DNA from: Ipomoea triloba
Taxonomy: Eukaryota; Streptophyta; Magnoliopsida; Solanales; Convolvulaceae
DNA length: 64,000 bases
Direction of reading: 5' to 3'
Assembly (NCBI RefSeq): GCF_003576645.1
Contig: NC_044925.1
Location: 5,290,107-5,354,106 of the forward strand
In this document: one piece after another, positions 33,457-45,560 of the stretch
Position numbering within the stretch: position 1 is the first letter of the stretch
How the letters are laid out: each line of letters starts with the position of its first letter
Notes under the pieces: model-generated
The model's input: the letters and a program-made list of their open reading frames with translations, nothing else
Database searches by the model: none
Told to the model about the DNA's origin: nothing
Position numbers and translations under genes: made by a program

Positions 33457-34879
33457 TTTAAAAAAAATGTTCTGGAAGACATAACAATGTGCATTGTAAG
33501 GCGCAACAATGTGCACTGAAACTCTGAAAAGGCAAAAATGTGCATGGGAAATAGAAAAATATGAAACAACTATTGAAAAAACTAAATTTAATTTAATGCA
33601 TGATCTTCAACACAAATCATAAAATATCACAATATTCAACTAAAATTAGTAATTAGTGATTGATTCATGATCAAATGCTCTTTTATATATATATAGGGTC
33701 ATGATTAGGTGTGGCCGCCCCTTAATGTGCGGTCAGTGCGGCCGCACCACTATGTATACAAATATACACAACTCAATGTTAGAAAATACAACACACAAAT
33801 GTGGATCATTAGGTACACATCATAAAAAAACACCAGTAGGTATATAAATATACACCACACAGTGTTAGCAAATGCACCATTAGGGGCAGGAGAGTTATGG
33901 TGCATTATTTTGGGTGTGTGGTATGTTTTATGGTGTTTTTATGTATCTTAATTGTGGTACGTTTTCTGACATTGAGTGGTGTGAACCGCACGGGAAGGCG
34001 CGACCACATTTGAACAGATTTATATATATATATATATATATAAGCACGTATGATTTAAAAACTGGAAAGCACAACAATGTGCACTGAACGTTGATCTGAA
34101 CTGAATCAAGTGCTGAAATTACATCATATTTCTCACCTAAGGTTTCTTTTTCACTTGATACTTTTTTTTAATACAACTAAGAGGCTCGATGTAATGACCT
34201 CTCATATAGGAAAGCCAATACATGTCATCTGATCACAAGATGCTGGGCCACTTGATACTTTGGGTGTGTTTGGATGGGAGGTTTAGGTATAAGGAATGGG
34301 TATGAAAGTGATTGCTAGTGTTTGGTTGATAGGTTTTGAGAATGCTACTATGGGTTTGGAATGCCCCATTAATGAGAAAACACATACCCTTATTTCATTA
34401 GGGTATGAGTTTTCCAATTAATGAGATATTCCAAACGCATAGTAGTATTCTAAAAAGCTATCAACCAAACAATAACAATCACTTTGATACCTATACCTTA
34501 TGCCTAAGAGTTAATTCCAGCAAAGGTCCTCCGACTATTGTGATTTTCCAAATTTGGTCATCGTCTTTTAATTTGGACGAATTAAACCCTTGACTATCAA
34601 AAACGTTCCACCATTAGTCCTTCTGTCAATCTAAGGTTAGTTTGCCGTTTAAATAAGGGGTAAAATAGATGTTTCATGTACTTAGTGTCTTCTTCTTCCT
34701 CTCTGTCATTCGTTACTCTCCAGCAAGGTAACAACTGGATCTCTAGATACCCTTGTCATTGTATATGAAGTGAGCAAGCCACAGAACTACGATCAAGGGA
34801 GCTCATTTGGATGGGGTATATGGACTATATCTCTCTGGGATGACTACAATATTGTAAGTTCGGGGGAGGATGATTGTGT
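33457..34879. repeat. Redundant contig, copy B, with a 347-bp deletion
   Basis: Copy B equals copy A from 31916 onward. It lacks the 347 bp between two CCCTTATT words (A: from about 32858 to about 33204), then runs 230 bp beyond copy A into the sequence shared with copy C. It ends at the N at 34880. It probably represents the other allele or a divergent haplotig. Confidence 0.8.
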
Positions 34880-34880
34880 N

Positions 34881-36118
34881 CACATTTGAACAGATTTATA
34901 TATATATATATATATATAAGCACGTATGATTTAAAAACTGGAAAGCACAACAATGTGCACTGAACGTTGATCTGAACTGAATCAAGTGCTGAAATTACAT
35001 CATATTTCTCACCTAAGGTTTCTTTTTCACTTGATACTTTTTTTTAATACAACTAAGAGGCTCGATGTAATGACCTCTCATATAGGAAAGCCAATACATG
35101 TCATCTGATCACAAGATGCTGGGCCACTTGATACTTTGGGTGTGTTTGGATGGGAGGTTTAGGTATAAGGAATGGGTATGAAAGTGATTGCTAGTGTTTG
35201 GTTGATAGGTTTTGAGAATGCTACTATGGGTTTTGGAATGCCCCATTAATGAGAACAACATACCCTTATTAAATAGGGTTTCATTTCACTTCTTCATTTC
35301 TTCTCCAACTATTAATAATCATTCTCATTCCACCGTAATACCAAACATGTAAAATACTTTTACCAAAATCCATTACCCTTACCAAGTATTTGATACCCAT
35401 ACCGATTCCGATTCCCATGTGCGAACCAAACACACCCTAAAGGAAGATAATTCGCACATGAGAATCGGAATCGGAATCGGAATGGGTATGAAATACTTGG
35501 TAAGGGTAATGAATTTTGGTGAAAGTATTTAGCATGTTTGGTAGTAGGGTGGAATGAGCTGAGAATGATTATTAATAGTTGGAAAAGAAAGGAGGAAGGG
35601 AAATGAAACCCTTATTTCATTAGGGTATGAGTTTTCCAATTAATGAGATATTCCAAACGCATAGTAGTATTCTAAAAAGCTATCAACCAAACAATAACAA
35701 TCACTTTGATACCTATACCTTATGCCTAAGAGTTAATTCCAGCAAAGGTCCTCCGACTATTGTGATTTTCCAAATTTGGTCATCGTCTTTTAATTTGGAC
35801 GAATTAAACCCTTGACTATCAAAAACGTTCCACCATTAGTCCTTCTGTCAATCTAAGGTTAGTTTGCCGTTTAAATAAGGGGTAAAATAGATGTTTCATG
35901 TACTTAGTGTCTTCTTCTTCCTCTCTGTCATTCGTTACTCTCCAGCAAGGTAACAACTGGATCTCTAGATACCCTTGTCATTGTATATGAAGTGAGCAAG
36001 CCACAGAACTACGATCAAGGGAGCTCATTTGGATGGGGTATATGGACTATATCTCTCTGGGATGACTACAATATTGTAAGTTCGGGGGAGGATGATTGTG
36101 TCTGGACTCTAACCCCAC
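34881..36118. repeat. Redundant contig, copy C (continuous with the right flank)
   Basis: Copy C matches copy A from 32464 with small differences (for example ATGGGTTTTGG against ATGGGTTTGG) and copy B beyond that. It runs without interruption into unique sequence, so it is the copy in true context. The Tourist-like MITE here (about 35452-35729) continues after the foldback element at 36961. Confidence 0.8.
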
Positions 36119-36970
36119 AATGATTGTGTGATTATAGTTCAAAGTGTTGAAGAATTGTTTGCAAGGCAAAACATCACTGCAAACAAACTACAAAACAAAA
36201 AAATGTTTAGAATCTGCCTCAACAACAATATTTAATCATTCCATCATCATTCTTACCTCAACAACAACATCATCAAGTTCGCCGGAGAATCTGCCTCGTC
36301 GCCGTCGAACTCTTGCCTTAAGCCACTGTTGTAAGCTGTCTTGCTGCTATTGTTCTGCTCACGTTGCTGCTGTTAGCCGGATGCTGTTTTGCCGGAATCC
36401 ATGGAGGTTCCATGCTCGCTGCTACTGCTATCTTCGCCGGAGTATATTCACCGGCGCGAAAAGAGAGAACGGTAGAGATGTCGGCGGTGGTGGCGAAGGG
36501 TTGTTCGTTGCTGCTTGAGTCACCGCGGATGCCCACTGTTAGATCACTGTCGGAACTGCTGTCGTTATCGTCGGTCAACCTGCAACTCTAACAACCACCT
36601 CTCGTCAGAACTATGACAAACCCACGTCATTCGAATGAAATATTCATGTTCTTGAAAAGATTTTTTTTTGTTTGCTTTTTTATTTTACATCTAATATATA
36701 TTTTTTCTTTTTAATTTCATTCTATTACATGAGTATTGTTTCTTGTTTGGTTCTAGCACTCTTAGGCCATTGGAACTAATTGGAAGAAGAGACCTAACAT
36801 ATGAATGGACGATTTTACCCCTGCTTTTAGCGTCTAAATTCACGGAAGGACTAATGGTGAAACGTTTTTGATAGTCAAGGGTTTAATTCGTCCAAATTAA
36901 AAGACGAGAACCAAATTTAGAAAATCACAATAGTCGGAGGACCTTTAATAGAATTAACTCTTATGCCTAA
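35720..36970. mobile_element. Mutator-like foldback element with GC-rich cargo, 10-bp TSD (TTATGCCTAA)
   Basis: TTATGCCTAA flanks the element at 35720-35729 and 36961-36970. The element (35730-36960, 1231 bp) starts GAGTTAATTCCAGCAAAGGT and ends with the complement word GAATTAACTC. The terminal inverted repeats extend about 160 bp (through AAACGTTTTTGATAGTCAAGG). The interior at 36270-36590 is GC-rich with CCGGCG words and an open 75-aa frame (36364-36591; MLLLAGCCFAGIHGGSMLAA, LLLESPRMPTVRSLSELLSL). That looks like a fragment of a plant gene, but I do not recognise it. It inserted into a Tourist-like MITE. Confidence 0.82.
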
Positions 36971-37709
36971 ACCCATCAATCAAACACACCATTTTTTTTT
37001 TAGCGTTAATCATGTAGCCGTATAATTAATCCCATACTTAGCTTGAGGTGTACTTTTCTTCTTAGCAGAAGAAACAATGATGAGATTCAAATATTATTAT
37101 TGACTCTTGTTTTTTTTTAATGATATATGCATATTTAATTAATTTATTGTGAGTTAGTCAATTCATATACACACATTTATTTATTTATTTATTTTTCTCT
37201 TTTTTATTTTTTACTTTTTAAATAAAAATTAATTTATTGTAATACAACCATAAAATAAAGAAAATAAAGGCTCATGAACTTATCCCTCGAAAAAAGAACT
37301 TATTGCACACCAATGTGACAATAGATGGAAACTGAATAGACATACACAAGCAAAGGAATAGATAATAAATAGAATAAAAATATTATTCCATTTTTTTGGT
37401 TAGATTATAGAATTAGATAAGGAATTATATTCAAGTGTTTGCTGGTCACATGACATGTAGTGACTTTCTCAAATATGAGATCATGAGATTAAGCCTCAGA
37501 TCAGTGGATGCGTTAGTTGGTTAAAAAATAAAAAATGAATATATAATCAAATAACAAAAATATCCATACTTGAAATACTAAAGACATAAATAAATAAATT
37601 TTTATTTATATATAAAAATTTAAATTAGTATACATTAATTAATTAATTAATTTATTGTGATGTATCATTTATATATTACGTTTGTATATATGTATATATT
37701 CATATGTGT
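36971..37709. other. End of Tourist-like MITE, then AT-rich DNA
   Basis: 36961-36989 (TTATGCCTAAACCCATC and CAAACACACC) completes the right terminus of the MITE interrupted at 35729. The rest is AT-rich. A SINE-like fragment (GTGACTTTCTCAAATATGAG and then ATCATGAGATTAAGCCTCA) lies at 37440-37505. Confidence 0.45.
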
Positions 37710-37888
37710 AGATAATTATATAACCAATGGGGTAGCTCAAGTCGCAAGTGAGCTCTCGTGCCTCCCGGGGCGAGCAGAGATTAGTCAGGTTGACCTCCGG
37801 AGCGATTAATCAGGTGGATCCAGACCGTTAAACGGACGGAGAAAGGCCCGGAACACCTCGTGGATATACTCAAAAAAGATAATTATAT
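37710..37888 (+). mobile_element. tRNA-derived SINE with 12-bp TSD (AGATAATTATAT)
   Basis: AGATAATTATAT occurs at 37710-37721 and 37877-37888. The 155-bp GC-rich insert begins AACCAATGGGGTAGCTCAAG, with a good pol III A box (TAGCTCAAGTCGCAAGTGAG). A weaker B box may be GGTTGACCTCC. It ends in CTCAAAAAA. Head, tail and duplication are all as expected of a plant SINE. This family differs from the other SINEs in the window. Confidence 0.82.
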
Positions 37889-38810
37889 GCATATGTATAT
37901 ATTTAAATATATAATATAGTAAATTTGACTAAAGGTATTTTTGTGGTATTTAATAAATTTAAATATTCTTAATGAGTTAGGAATGTCGTATTGGGAATAG
38001 TTATTTAATTCCATTACAAAGGTAATAATTGATTCTGTGAAATTTTATTTCGTGGTTTTAGAAATTAACCAAGCAGTGAAATAGGCATTTTTCATGAAGT
38101 GCTATTTTATATCGTGTTCATTTTGAGAACCAAACACCACATAAAAACTTATAAAATATTGTATAGTATTTTGATTTACTCTCCATTCTCTATTTTCAAA
38201 TTGAAAAAATATATATAAATAAACACATTTTTTAATGTTCCTTTCTCCAATTTGTTATTTCTTCACAAAATGAAAAAAAAAATTCCAAGTTAATAAAATG
38301 GAGAACATCTAAGGATGGATTGAGATTGTGTAATTAGTGGGGTATGAGGGGAGGGTAATGAAGTCAATACATGCTAATGAAAGAGGCATTGGATTTTGCA
38401 CCAAGAATGATGTAAAAGGACTAGAGAAAGCATTGAGCTCCTTATTCCTTAAATGGTGGAAAATAAAAGCTCTTTTCCACCTCCCAAATGTCAAGTTGAG
38501 AACTCCCTCACTCATTCCTATTCTTATTCACTATCTTCAAACAATCAAGTAGTTCTGGTCCCATTTTACACATCCAATTATATATTCAGTAAACAATATG
38601 ATAACATCGAAAAGGATAGGCGAATGGGAGAAAGATTATTCTAGTATCTAAATGTTACAAGTATGATTTTTATTAATACATACTTCTTGGTTGAGTCTAA
38701 TATAATGTCAAAGTTTCACTCTACGGGTCATGCTTTTCATCAAGTAAGAGACTTTGAGGGTGCAACCCACACCAAGTATTAATTAGTTTGTAGTGATGGA
38801 GATGTTGTAT

Positions 38811-38813
<3 letters not shown>
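37889..38813. other. AT-rich intergenic DNA
   Basis: Only short frames; the two longest (about 70 aa) overlap on opposite strands and have no domain. No repeat boundaries recognised. Confidence 0.4.
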
Positions 38814-38877
<64 letters not shown>

Positions 38878-39626
38878 CCAGGTTCACATGTAGGTAGTAT
38901 TCAGATGTGCAGATAAACTTGGTCCATCCATTTAAACATGATCAAAGTTTGAAAATCAATATAAAGGGAGAAAATATGATGACATTTTTACAATTTTTAT
39001 AATTACAATTGTGCCATCAAACCATCTCCGACCGGCGAACAAGTCAAACCATCAACGACCAGCGACCGTCACCATTGCCGGCCGTGCAGAAGGCGACCAT
39101 GCAAGTTGGTCTCCATCTCCGGTCGACTTGAGATAGTGACCAATTGGTCACCATCTCCAGTTGACGGAGATGGCAACTAGTTGAATTGGTCGCCATCTCT
39201 AGTCGACCGGAGATGGCGACCAACTTGGTCGCCTTCTCCATTGCCGGAGAACAAGACCAAGTTGGTCGCTTTCTACACTGCCGGCGACCGTCACGATCGC
39301 TAGTTGTTGATGTTTTGATTTGTTCTCCGGATGTTCGCTAGAGTTGGTCGGAATTATAGTTGACATGCAATTACATGTCACAAATAGCTTATAGTGCTTA
39401 TTTACTCCAAAATAACAAGTTTGAGGGCCTATTGAAGCTTTTTGAAGTTGAATGGCCTAATTGCACAACTTGGTATAGTTTGAGCGTCTATTTGACCCTT
39501 ATCCCTTGTTTTTTTTAATATAAAATTTACATCTTATTCGTTAAATCTTTTCATATGGTCGATTATATTGTAATTGGTTCCTAGTTCTTTCATGTGCGTG
39601 TGTTCTCACCAAAGTAGTGCTATATA
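38814..39626. mobile_element. (TA)n array and Micron-like element carrying a GGTCGCC block
   Basis: (TA)n at 38814-38876 is followed by AGCCAGGTTCACATGTAGG. The right end near 39520-39620 (CTTATTCGTTAAATC, TAATTGGTTCCTAGTTC, GTGTGTTCTCACC) is followed by TATATAT. That tail recurs at 40842-40945 and resembles the tail at 17545-17640. Inside, 39010-39335 is a GC-rich block of GGTCGCCATCTCC-type words. It is followed by AACAAGTTTGAGGGCCTATT, which belongs to the MULE-like element type at 23450-24090. The structure is probably nested. Confidence 0.45.
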
Positions 39627-39672
39627 TCTCCATATGCACATGCGAATATTGAATTTCCCTAATTAATCTCAT

Positions 39673-40738
39673 GGAAGGAACTGACGCTAAATGTCATTAG
39701 TTAAAAAAATCGGCATAAAATTTAGCGTCGATTCTTAGAAAGAACTGTCGCTAAATGTCATTAGTGTAATAAAAAACATATAAAGTCAGTTATTTCAAAT
39801 AAATAACCGACGTTATATGTTTAACTTTAAAAAAAATCAAGATATGACGTCAGTTATTTCGAATAATCGATGTCCTATCTTAGATCCACATATTTTTATA
39901 TCTAGATATACCCATTTTTCTTAATCTTCATCATCATCATCTTCTTGTTTTCTTCTCCTCCTCATCGCCACAGTCCGCCCATATTTCTTCATCTTCATCT
40001 TCTTCTTGTTCATCTTGTTCCTGTTCTTCATCATCATCAATTCATCATCCTCATCATCTTCTTCTTCTTCTTCATTCTCCTCCTTCATTCTCCTTCTCCT
40101 TCTCCTTCATCTTCATCTTCTTTTCTTTTCTCACCATCGACACTCCACCACTGCCGCCCTCTTGTTCTTATCACCCTTACTACCACCGTAACCATCCACC
40201 ATGGTCACCACACCGCCATCGCGCCGTCACTACCACCGTATGTAGCCATGAACCACGGTTCATCTCCTCCTTATTAGTTTTTTAAATTTTGTTTGAAGTA
40301 TTATTTTAATAAATGAATTTTTATTATTTGAAAATAATAGTTTTAATTTATTTCAAATTTTTAAAAATATTTTTGTGAATTCTTATAAATATTTTTAAAT
40401 AATTTCAAATTATTTGTTTATAATAGGTGGTAATTTTTGTACTTTTTCTGAAATTATTGAGTATTCAAAATTATTGTGTATTAGAACTATTTGTAATTTT
40501 TGTATTTTGTATTTTTTTTGAAATTATTGTCAAGTTTTATATATATTTTTTTAATTTTAAAAATAGAAACAACGTCGGTTTTTACGTTGTTTCTATTTAA
40601 AAAAAATAAAAAAGAAACGACGTCGGTTATTTAAAATAACGGACGTCGTTTCTATTTTTAAAATTAAAAATATTAAAATATAAAAATTGACTATATTTGT
40701 CCGCAACCAGATGCTTGTCTGAATTTGATCTGAAAAAA

Positions 40739-40740
<2 letters not shown>
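39673..40740. mobile_element. Unidentified element with ACGTCGGTTATTT palindromes
   Basis: Near both sides there are palindromic motifs of the form CGTCGGTTATTT-AAATAACGGACG: about 39787-39825, 39845-39880, 40570-40590 and 40615-40655. The middle (39925-40270) is a (TTC/ATC)-rich, CT-biased stretch with a low-complexity open frame. Subterminal repeats of this sort are seen in CACTA-type non-autonomous elements, but I could not find CACTA termini. Direct copies of a 100-140-bp text flank it (39525-39672 and 40842-40982). Confidence 0.35.
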
Positions 40741-40783
<43 letters not shown>

Positions 40784-40815
40784 TAGAGAGAGAGAGATAG
40801 AGAGAGAGAGAGAGT
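40741..40815. repeat. (TA)20 followed by (GA)n
   Basis: A compound microsatellite: TA array at 40741-40781, then GATAGAGAGAGAG text to about 40815. Confidence 0.9.
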
Positions 40816-41067
40816 ATATATAATTGTTTTTTTTATATAAGAATTAGATCTTATTCGTTAAATCTTATCATTTGGTCGACTGTAATTGGTTCCTAGTTCT
40901 TTCTTGTGCGTCTGTTCGCACCAAAGTACTGTTATATATCTCCATATGCACATGCGAATATTGAATTTCCCTAATTATTTTCATCTATAGATCAATTTTT
41001 TTAATGCACGATATTGGTTCTCATGTACTCATGAGAGGGTACGGTGGTTCTCATATGATTATAACCA

Positions 41068-41990
41068 TATATATATATATATATATATAGGCGCCAAGTA
41101 CCTTGTGATCCCGTGACACCAAGTTGCTCCATTATATGAATAGATATTGCATTGTAAAATGTGATCAATGACTCTTAAAATAAAATATTTATACAAAAAT
41201 GCTCCCATGCAGATAAATGTGGTCTTTGACTCTTAAATAAAAATTTTATGCAAAAATGTGCACTTGAAGGCATAAAAATTCTCATTCCAATGCAAAAATT
41301 GTGGACTTGAAAGCATAAGGATATGCACTTGAAGGCCAAAATTATGCACTGGTCCATAATTGTGCACTTAAAAACATAAAATGTGCACTGTGCACTTGAA
41401 GGCACAAAGTTGTGCACTCGATGGCCAAATTTTATGCAATTAAAGGCACAAAGATGTGCAATCGAAACAATTTATGGTACAAAAAATAGAAGTTATTCAA
41501 CTTAATAAGGTGTTTGGTTGGGAGAAAGGAATTATGAAGGAAATGAATTGCAATTCGGTGGGAAAAGAATAAGGTAGGAATACTCTAGGAATTCAAATTA
41601 CATTGTTTGGTGGGGAAGAATAAAATTATTGGGAATGAGAAGGAAAAAAGTGATATAAAGACTAAAATGTCCTTGTGTAATAATAAAAGTAATAATCACC
41701 AAGGGTACTTTCGTCCCAAGAAGGCAAAAGATATAATAAACATTAGCCCATAATTATGCACTTGAAGGCACAAAAATGCGTACCTGAAGACACAAAGATG
41801 TGCACTTGAAGGCACATAAATATGCACTCGAAGGCCAAAAGTGTGCATTCGGAGAAAAAATTATGTACTGAGACAAAACATATGCATTGGAAAAGGGAAA
41901 ATATACCGTCGAAGAAGGAAAAATGTGCACTCGAAAACAAAGAACATCTAAACTTATCTACTCAAAATTATAATAATACCACATCGTATT
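41068..41990. mobile_element. (TA)n-adjacent element with TGTGCACTTGAAGGCA minisatellite
   Basis: After a short TA array (41068-41089) comes GGCGCCAAGTACCTTGTGAT. The stretches 41205-41475 and 41745-41945 are degenerate tandem units, core ATGTGCACTTGAAGGCACAA. Between them (41505-41720) lies a Tourist-like insertion beginning AAGGTGTTTGGTTGGGAG. The minisatellite resembles the short AACAATGTGCATTG block at 31935-32000. Right end not resolved. Confidence 0.45.
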
Positions 41991-42878
41991 TTAAAAAAAA
42001 AAAAATTTTTTCATTCTAGACGATTGATTTAGACTAAATCTATGATTGTGATGATTTAACCTTATTTTTTACCTAAAACCTTCCTTTGATCTGAATTTTT
42101 TATATAGCAGTTACATGTATAAAAAGTAAAATCGAGTTAAAATAATTAATTCTATGCAAGCAATTATGTGAATATATTCTTAATACAAATCAATTAATAT
42201 TCTTAATTATAATGATGAGTGTATGGAAGATAGCATATGATGGGCCATCTGTCAATAGCAGAAACCTTCCCACTAATTATCCTTTTGCTCCCAAATAAAA
42301 CAGCATTAGACTACTTGTTTACATTTCTTTGGGCACTTTGATGAATAATTAATTATATTTTGTACATAAACACCCCTCTTAATCATTATTAAAAGACAGG
42401 GGCAACACACCCCATAACCCCATAACCCCATAATCATAATTAAACAAGAAAAGGATTAGTGGCATACCCACCCCTTCTACACGTGCTGCTCTACCCTTTT
42501 GTTTTGTAGCCTCTCTCTCACACATGAAAATTCTTAGATGACAGTGCCTCTGCCCTTTAGTATCGAAATTAAAAAGGTAGAGTATTTTGATCATATAAAT
42601 TGATTGAACTTTTTTTTTTTTTTTTAAATGATGATTTCTTTAAAAAAAATTAATTTTTTACACTAAAGATGTGTTTGGTTCATGAAGTTAGACACAACGA
42701 ATAAGAATAAAAGTGATACATATTTTTTGGTTAATAAATTTTTTAAAACACACGTATGTGATTTGATTACCCCTATAATAACAAAATTTATTACTTAATT
42801 TAAATCATGTATCATTCCAATAATTCAATCTTATCCCTCCTAATTTCATTACCTCCTCACTACATCGACTTCCCCACT
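41991..42878. other. AT-rich DNA with a Tourist-like fragment
   Basis: A (CCCCATAA)n block lies at 42408-42430. From 42665, GATGTGTTTGGTTCATGAAG begins a Tourist-like fragment that runs to the edge of the copia remnant near 42880. No gene recognised. Confidence 0.4.
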
Positions 42879-44877
42879 TTATTGCCTACTCACTTCATTG
42901 TGTAGCAGCGCATTGAACTCTTGATCCATTGCTTCACGCCACTCCAAGTGACGTACCGCTTGTGAATAGCAAGATGGATCAAATGGACACACACTAGCAG
43001 CTAGGGCAGCAGGAGGAGCCCGAGAACGACTTCTAGTGTCCATGGCATGAGTCCGAGTGGTCGACCGAACAGTTTTGCCACGCGGCCTGCCTCGCGGCCT
43101 AGCAACCACCATGTCATCGGCTGGAACAGGCGGAGCCACTGAATCATCAACTGGACAAGACTGAAGAACTGATTCAGCCCAAGGCATAAGACGAGGAGAT
43201 GAAGCCACATGTACTGCATACTGGGCAAAAGGAAACTTAGATTCATCAAAACGAACATGCCTGCACACATACACCTTATTAGTCAACAAGTCCATACACC
43301 GGTACCCTCGGAAAGAATCTGGATAACCTAAAAAACACACGGAGACGACCGGAAGGACATCTTGTGGCGATTATAAGGACGCAAGTGCGGATAGCAAAGA
43401 CAACCAAAAACCCGGAGGAAAGAATAAGAGGGTGGACATTTATGAAGAAGAGAATAAGGACTAGAATTATTCAATGTAGGAGACGACATGCGATTAATAA
43501 GATACACAGCAGTTTCAAAGGAATAATCCCAAAAATGAGAAGGAACAGACGCATGAGCTAATTAAGAGAGTCGGACTAGTCTCAACAATGTGCCTATGCT
43601 TACGCTCAACACGCCCATTCTGCTCATGAGTGTAAGCACAGGACTGTCTATGACGAATCCCTAACTGAGCAAGAGTGGAATGAAATTTTTTATACTCAAC
43701 CCCTAAATTAGATTGAAAAGACGTAATCTTACGATTAAAAGAACGCTCAACCATGACACGAAACGAATTAAAGATAGAATAAAGATCTCATTTAAGCTGA
43801 GTCATGTGATTCGTTGCACCCGTGTCTGGAATCCACAACTGAGAGTCAATAGAACCACCACCATGATAGGACAAATTCGCTCGAGGACCGATAGCATCAT
43901 TAAACCAATCATAACAAGTTGCCGCGGAATGCCGCGTACGGCCACAAATCTGGCAGATAACACGCCAACCACCGCCCGAGCCGCCGCGACCACGGAACCC
44001 ACGACCGGGCTGCACTCTTCTGGACTGCCCGCGGCCACCACGCTGACCAGAACCAGCAGCACCACACTGCCCAGACCGCTGCTGTCCACCACGAGGAGGC
44101 CGACGACCACCACCTCTGCGCTGCACACTGTAGGACGTCGGCGACACACCCCACCATAGGTCTCATCAACAATGAACTCCTGAGCTCCCAGATGGTCAGC
44201 CAGCTCCTGCAACGTCACTGGAGACCCACGAACAAAATAAAGAGAGAAGCCGTCAAGGACCCGTACTCCGGCCGCAGCCCCCGAAACACGTATATATTTT
44301 GCTCGTCAAGGGTGACTGGCCGACCAGCAAGCGTAAGCTCCTCAGCAATTACCTTCGCGCGGCCAATGTAATTAGCGACGGACAGATCGCCTTGCTAGAG
44401 CCCATGAAGCTGACCGGTCAAATTGAGGGCCCGAGCCCTCGTGGATGAAGCGAGTGCCTGAGTAACGGCCTCCCACAGCAGCCGACTTGTGCGACATCCA
44501 ACAGCAAGAGGCATGACCTCATCGGAAAGAGACGACACCAACATGGAGAAAAACGCTTGATCTTGACGACGCCACGCGAGGTATGCCGGATTGGGCGTGG
44601 GCAGCGCACCCTCAGAAGCCGCCGACAGTGTGGCAGCCAGAGCAGGAACGGTTCCATCAATGAACCCCATTAGAAACCCTCACCACTTGGGTTCGCCAGA
44701 ACAGAAAAATTTTGTACATGAGCTTGACGCTGATGAAGTGGTGAGCTGTAGACAACCAGTTCATAGCCGTCGTAACAGAGGAGACGGCTGCATCTGAAAC
44801 CGTGCGCTTGGACGAAGCAACAGAAGGCTCAACCGTAAACCCTAACAAGAGGTAAATCTAGACTAACTGATACCAGA
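42879..44877 (-). pseudogene. Internally deleted Ty1/copia polyprotein
   Basis: Gag begins near 44848 (AHHFISVKLMYKIFLFWRTQ) and continues in another frame (44670-44395: AYLAWRRQDQAFFSMLVSSL, SRLLWEAVTQALASSTRARA). A zinc knuckle CQICGRTRHSAATC (CX2CX4HX4C) and the protease motif LWIPDTGATNHMT lie at about 43975-43800. A stop follows, and the text jumps directly to the C-terminal half of integrase (GVEYKKFHSTLAQLGIRHRQ, EQNGRVERKHRHIVE; 43754-43515). The segment between protease and integrase core is therefore deleted. The integrase tail (CVFLGYPDS-type FLGYPDSFRGYRCMDL, VRFDESKFPF) reaches EWREAMDQEFNALLHN, the start of RT, and ends at 42879. RT, RNase H and the 3' LTR are missing. Confidence 0.87.
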
Positions 44878-45060
44878 TGAAAAAGTGATATAGTATTGAA
44901 TAATTATTAACCATTACAGAGTCTGAGAGAGACTATATATACACAGTAGAATTATAGATAGGGTAGGATACTGAATCACTAGAATACGTAAAACATGGAG
45001 TTTTGGACAACATCTAAAAGATTCTTGGGAGAATGATGTAGAAATAATATTAGAAACGTG
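44867..45060 (-). mobile_element. Copia primer-binding site and 5' LTR
   Basis: CTGATACCAGA at 44867-44877 is the complement of TCTGGTATCAG, the initiator-Met tRNA primer-binding site. Immediately beyond it, TGAAAAAGTGATATAG (from 44878) is the complement of an LTR ending in CA. The LTR continues to an unclear point near 45060; no second LTR exists to define it. Confidence 0.6.
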
Positions 45061-45560
45061 CAACGAACTTTGTAATGGCAAAAAGATCCATCAATGTCTA
45101 GCTACTAGCTACTAGCTAGCTACGCTGCAAGTGGTGGGCAACTTGTGTAAAAATATTAAACAATAAAAGTTGTGTGTATTATATAGTATCTTTTTAATTT
45201 AATTAGAATAATTAAATGCAGCATGTTGTTGATTAATGAGCGGTTAATTACAGGCAAACGCTCATCATCATCATGCCCAATAGCCATAAATAGTACTCTC
45301 TACTTTTACATTATTGTATATGCAGATGTGACGTCCAAATAATGCAGTTGAAACCTCCATCTACGTTGCTTTCCGATCCTAACAGTGATACCCCTATCAA
45401 ATCACAATATTTAATTTTCCTATTATTATCACTAGTTATTTTGATTTTTAATGCAACATAAAGGAAATACTAACTATATAAACTTTATTGGTCGAGCTTT
45501 TGACCAATGGTCGAACCAATATACTTCCAATCTCTTCTCTTATTATCACTTTCATATTTA

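Noticed and set aside
33211..35815. Three identical 62-aa frames
   Set aside because: They are one sequence repeated by unmerged contigs and cross MITE and foldback boundaries, so they are not a gene family.
39945..40277. 110-aa frame rich in Ser, His, Pro and Phe
   Set aside because: It is produced by TTC/ATC/CTC simple repeats; there are no homologous blocks.
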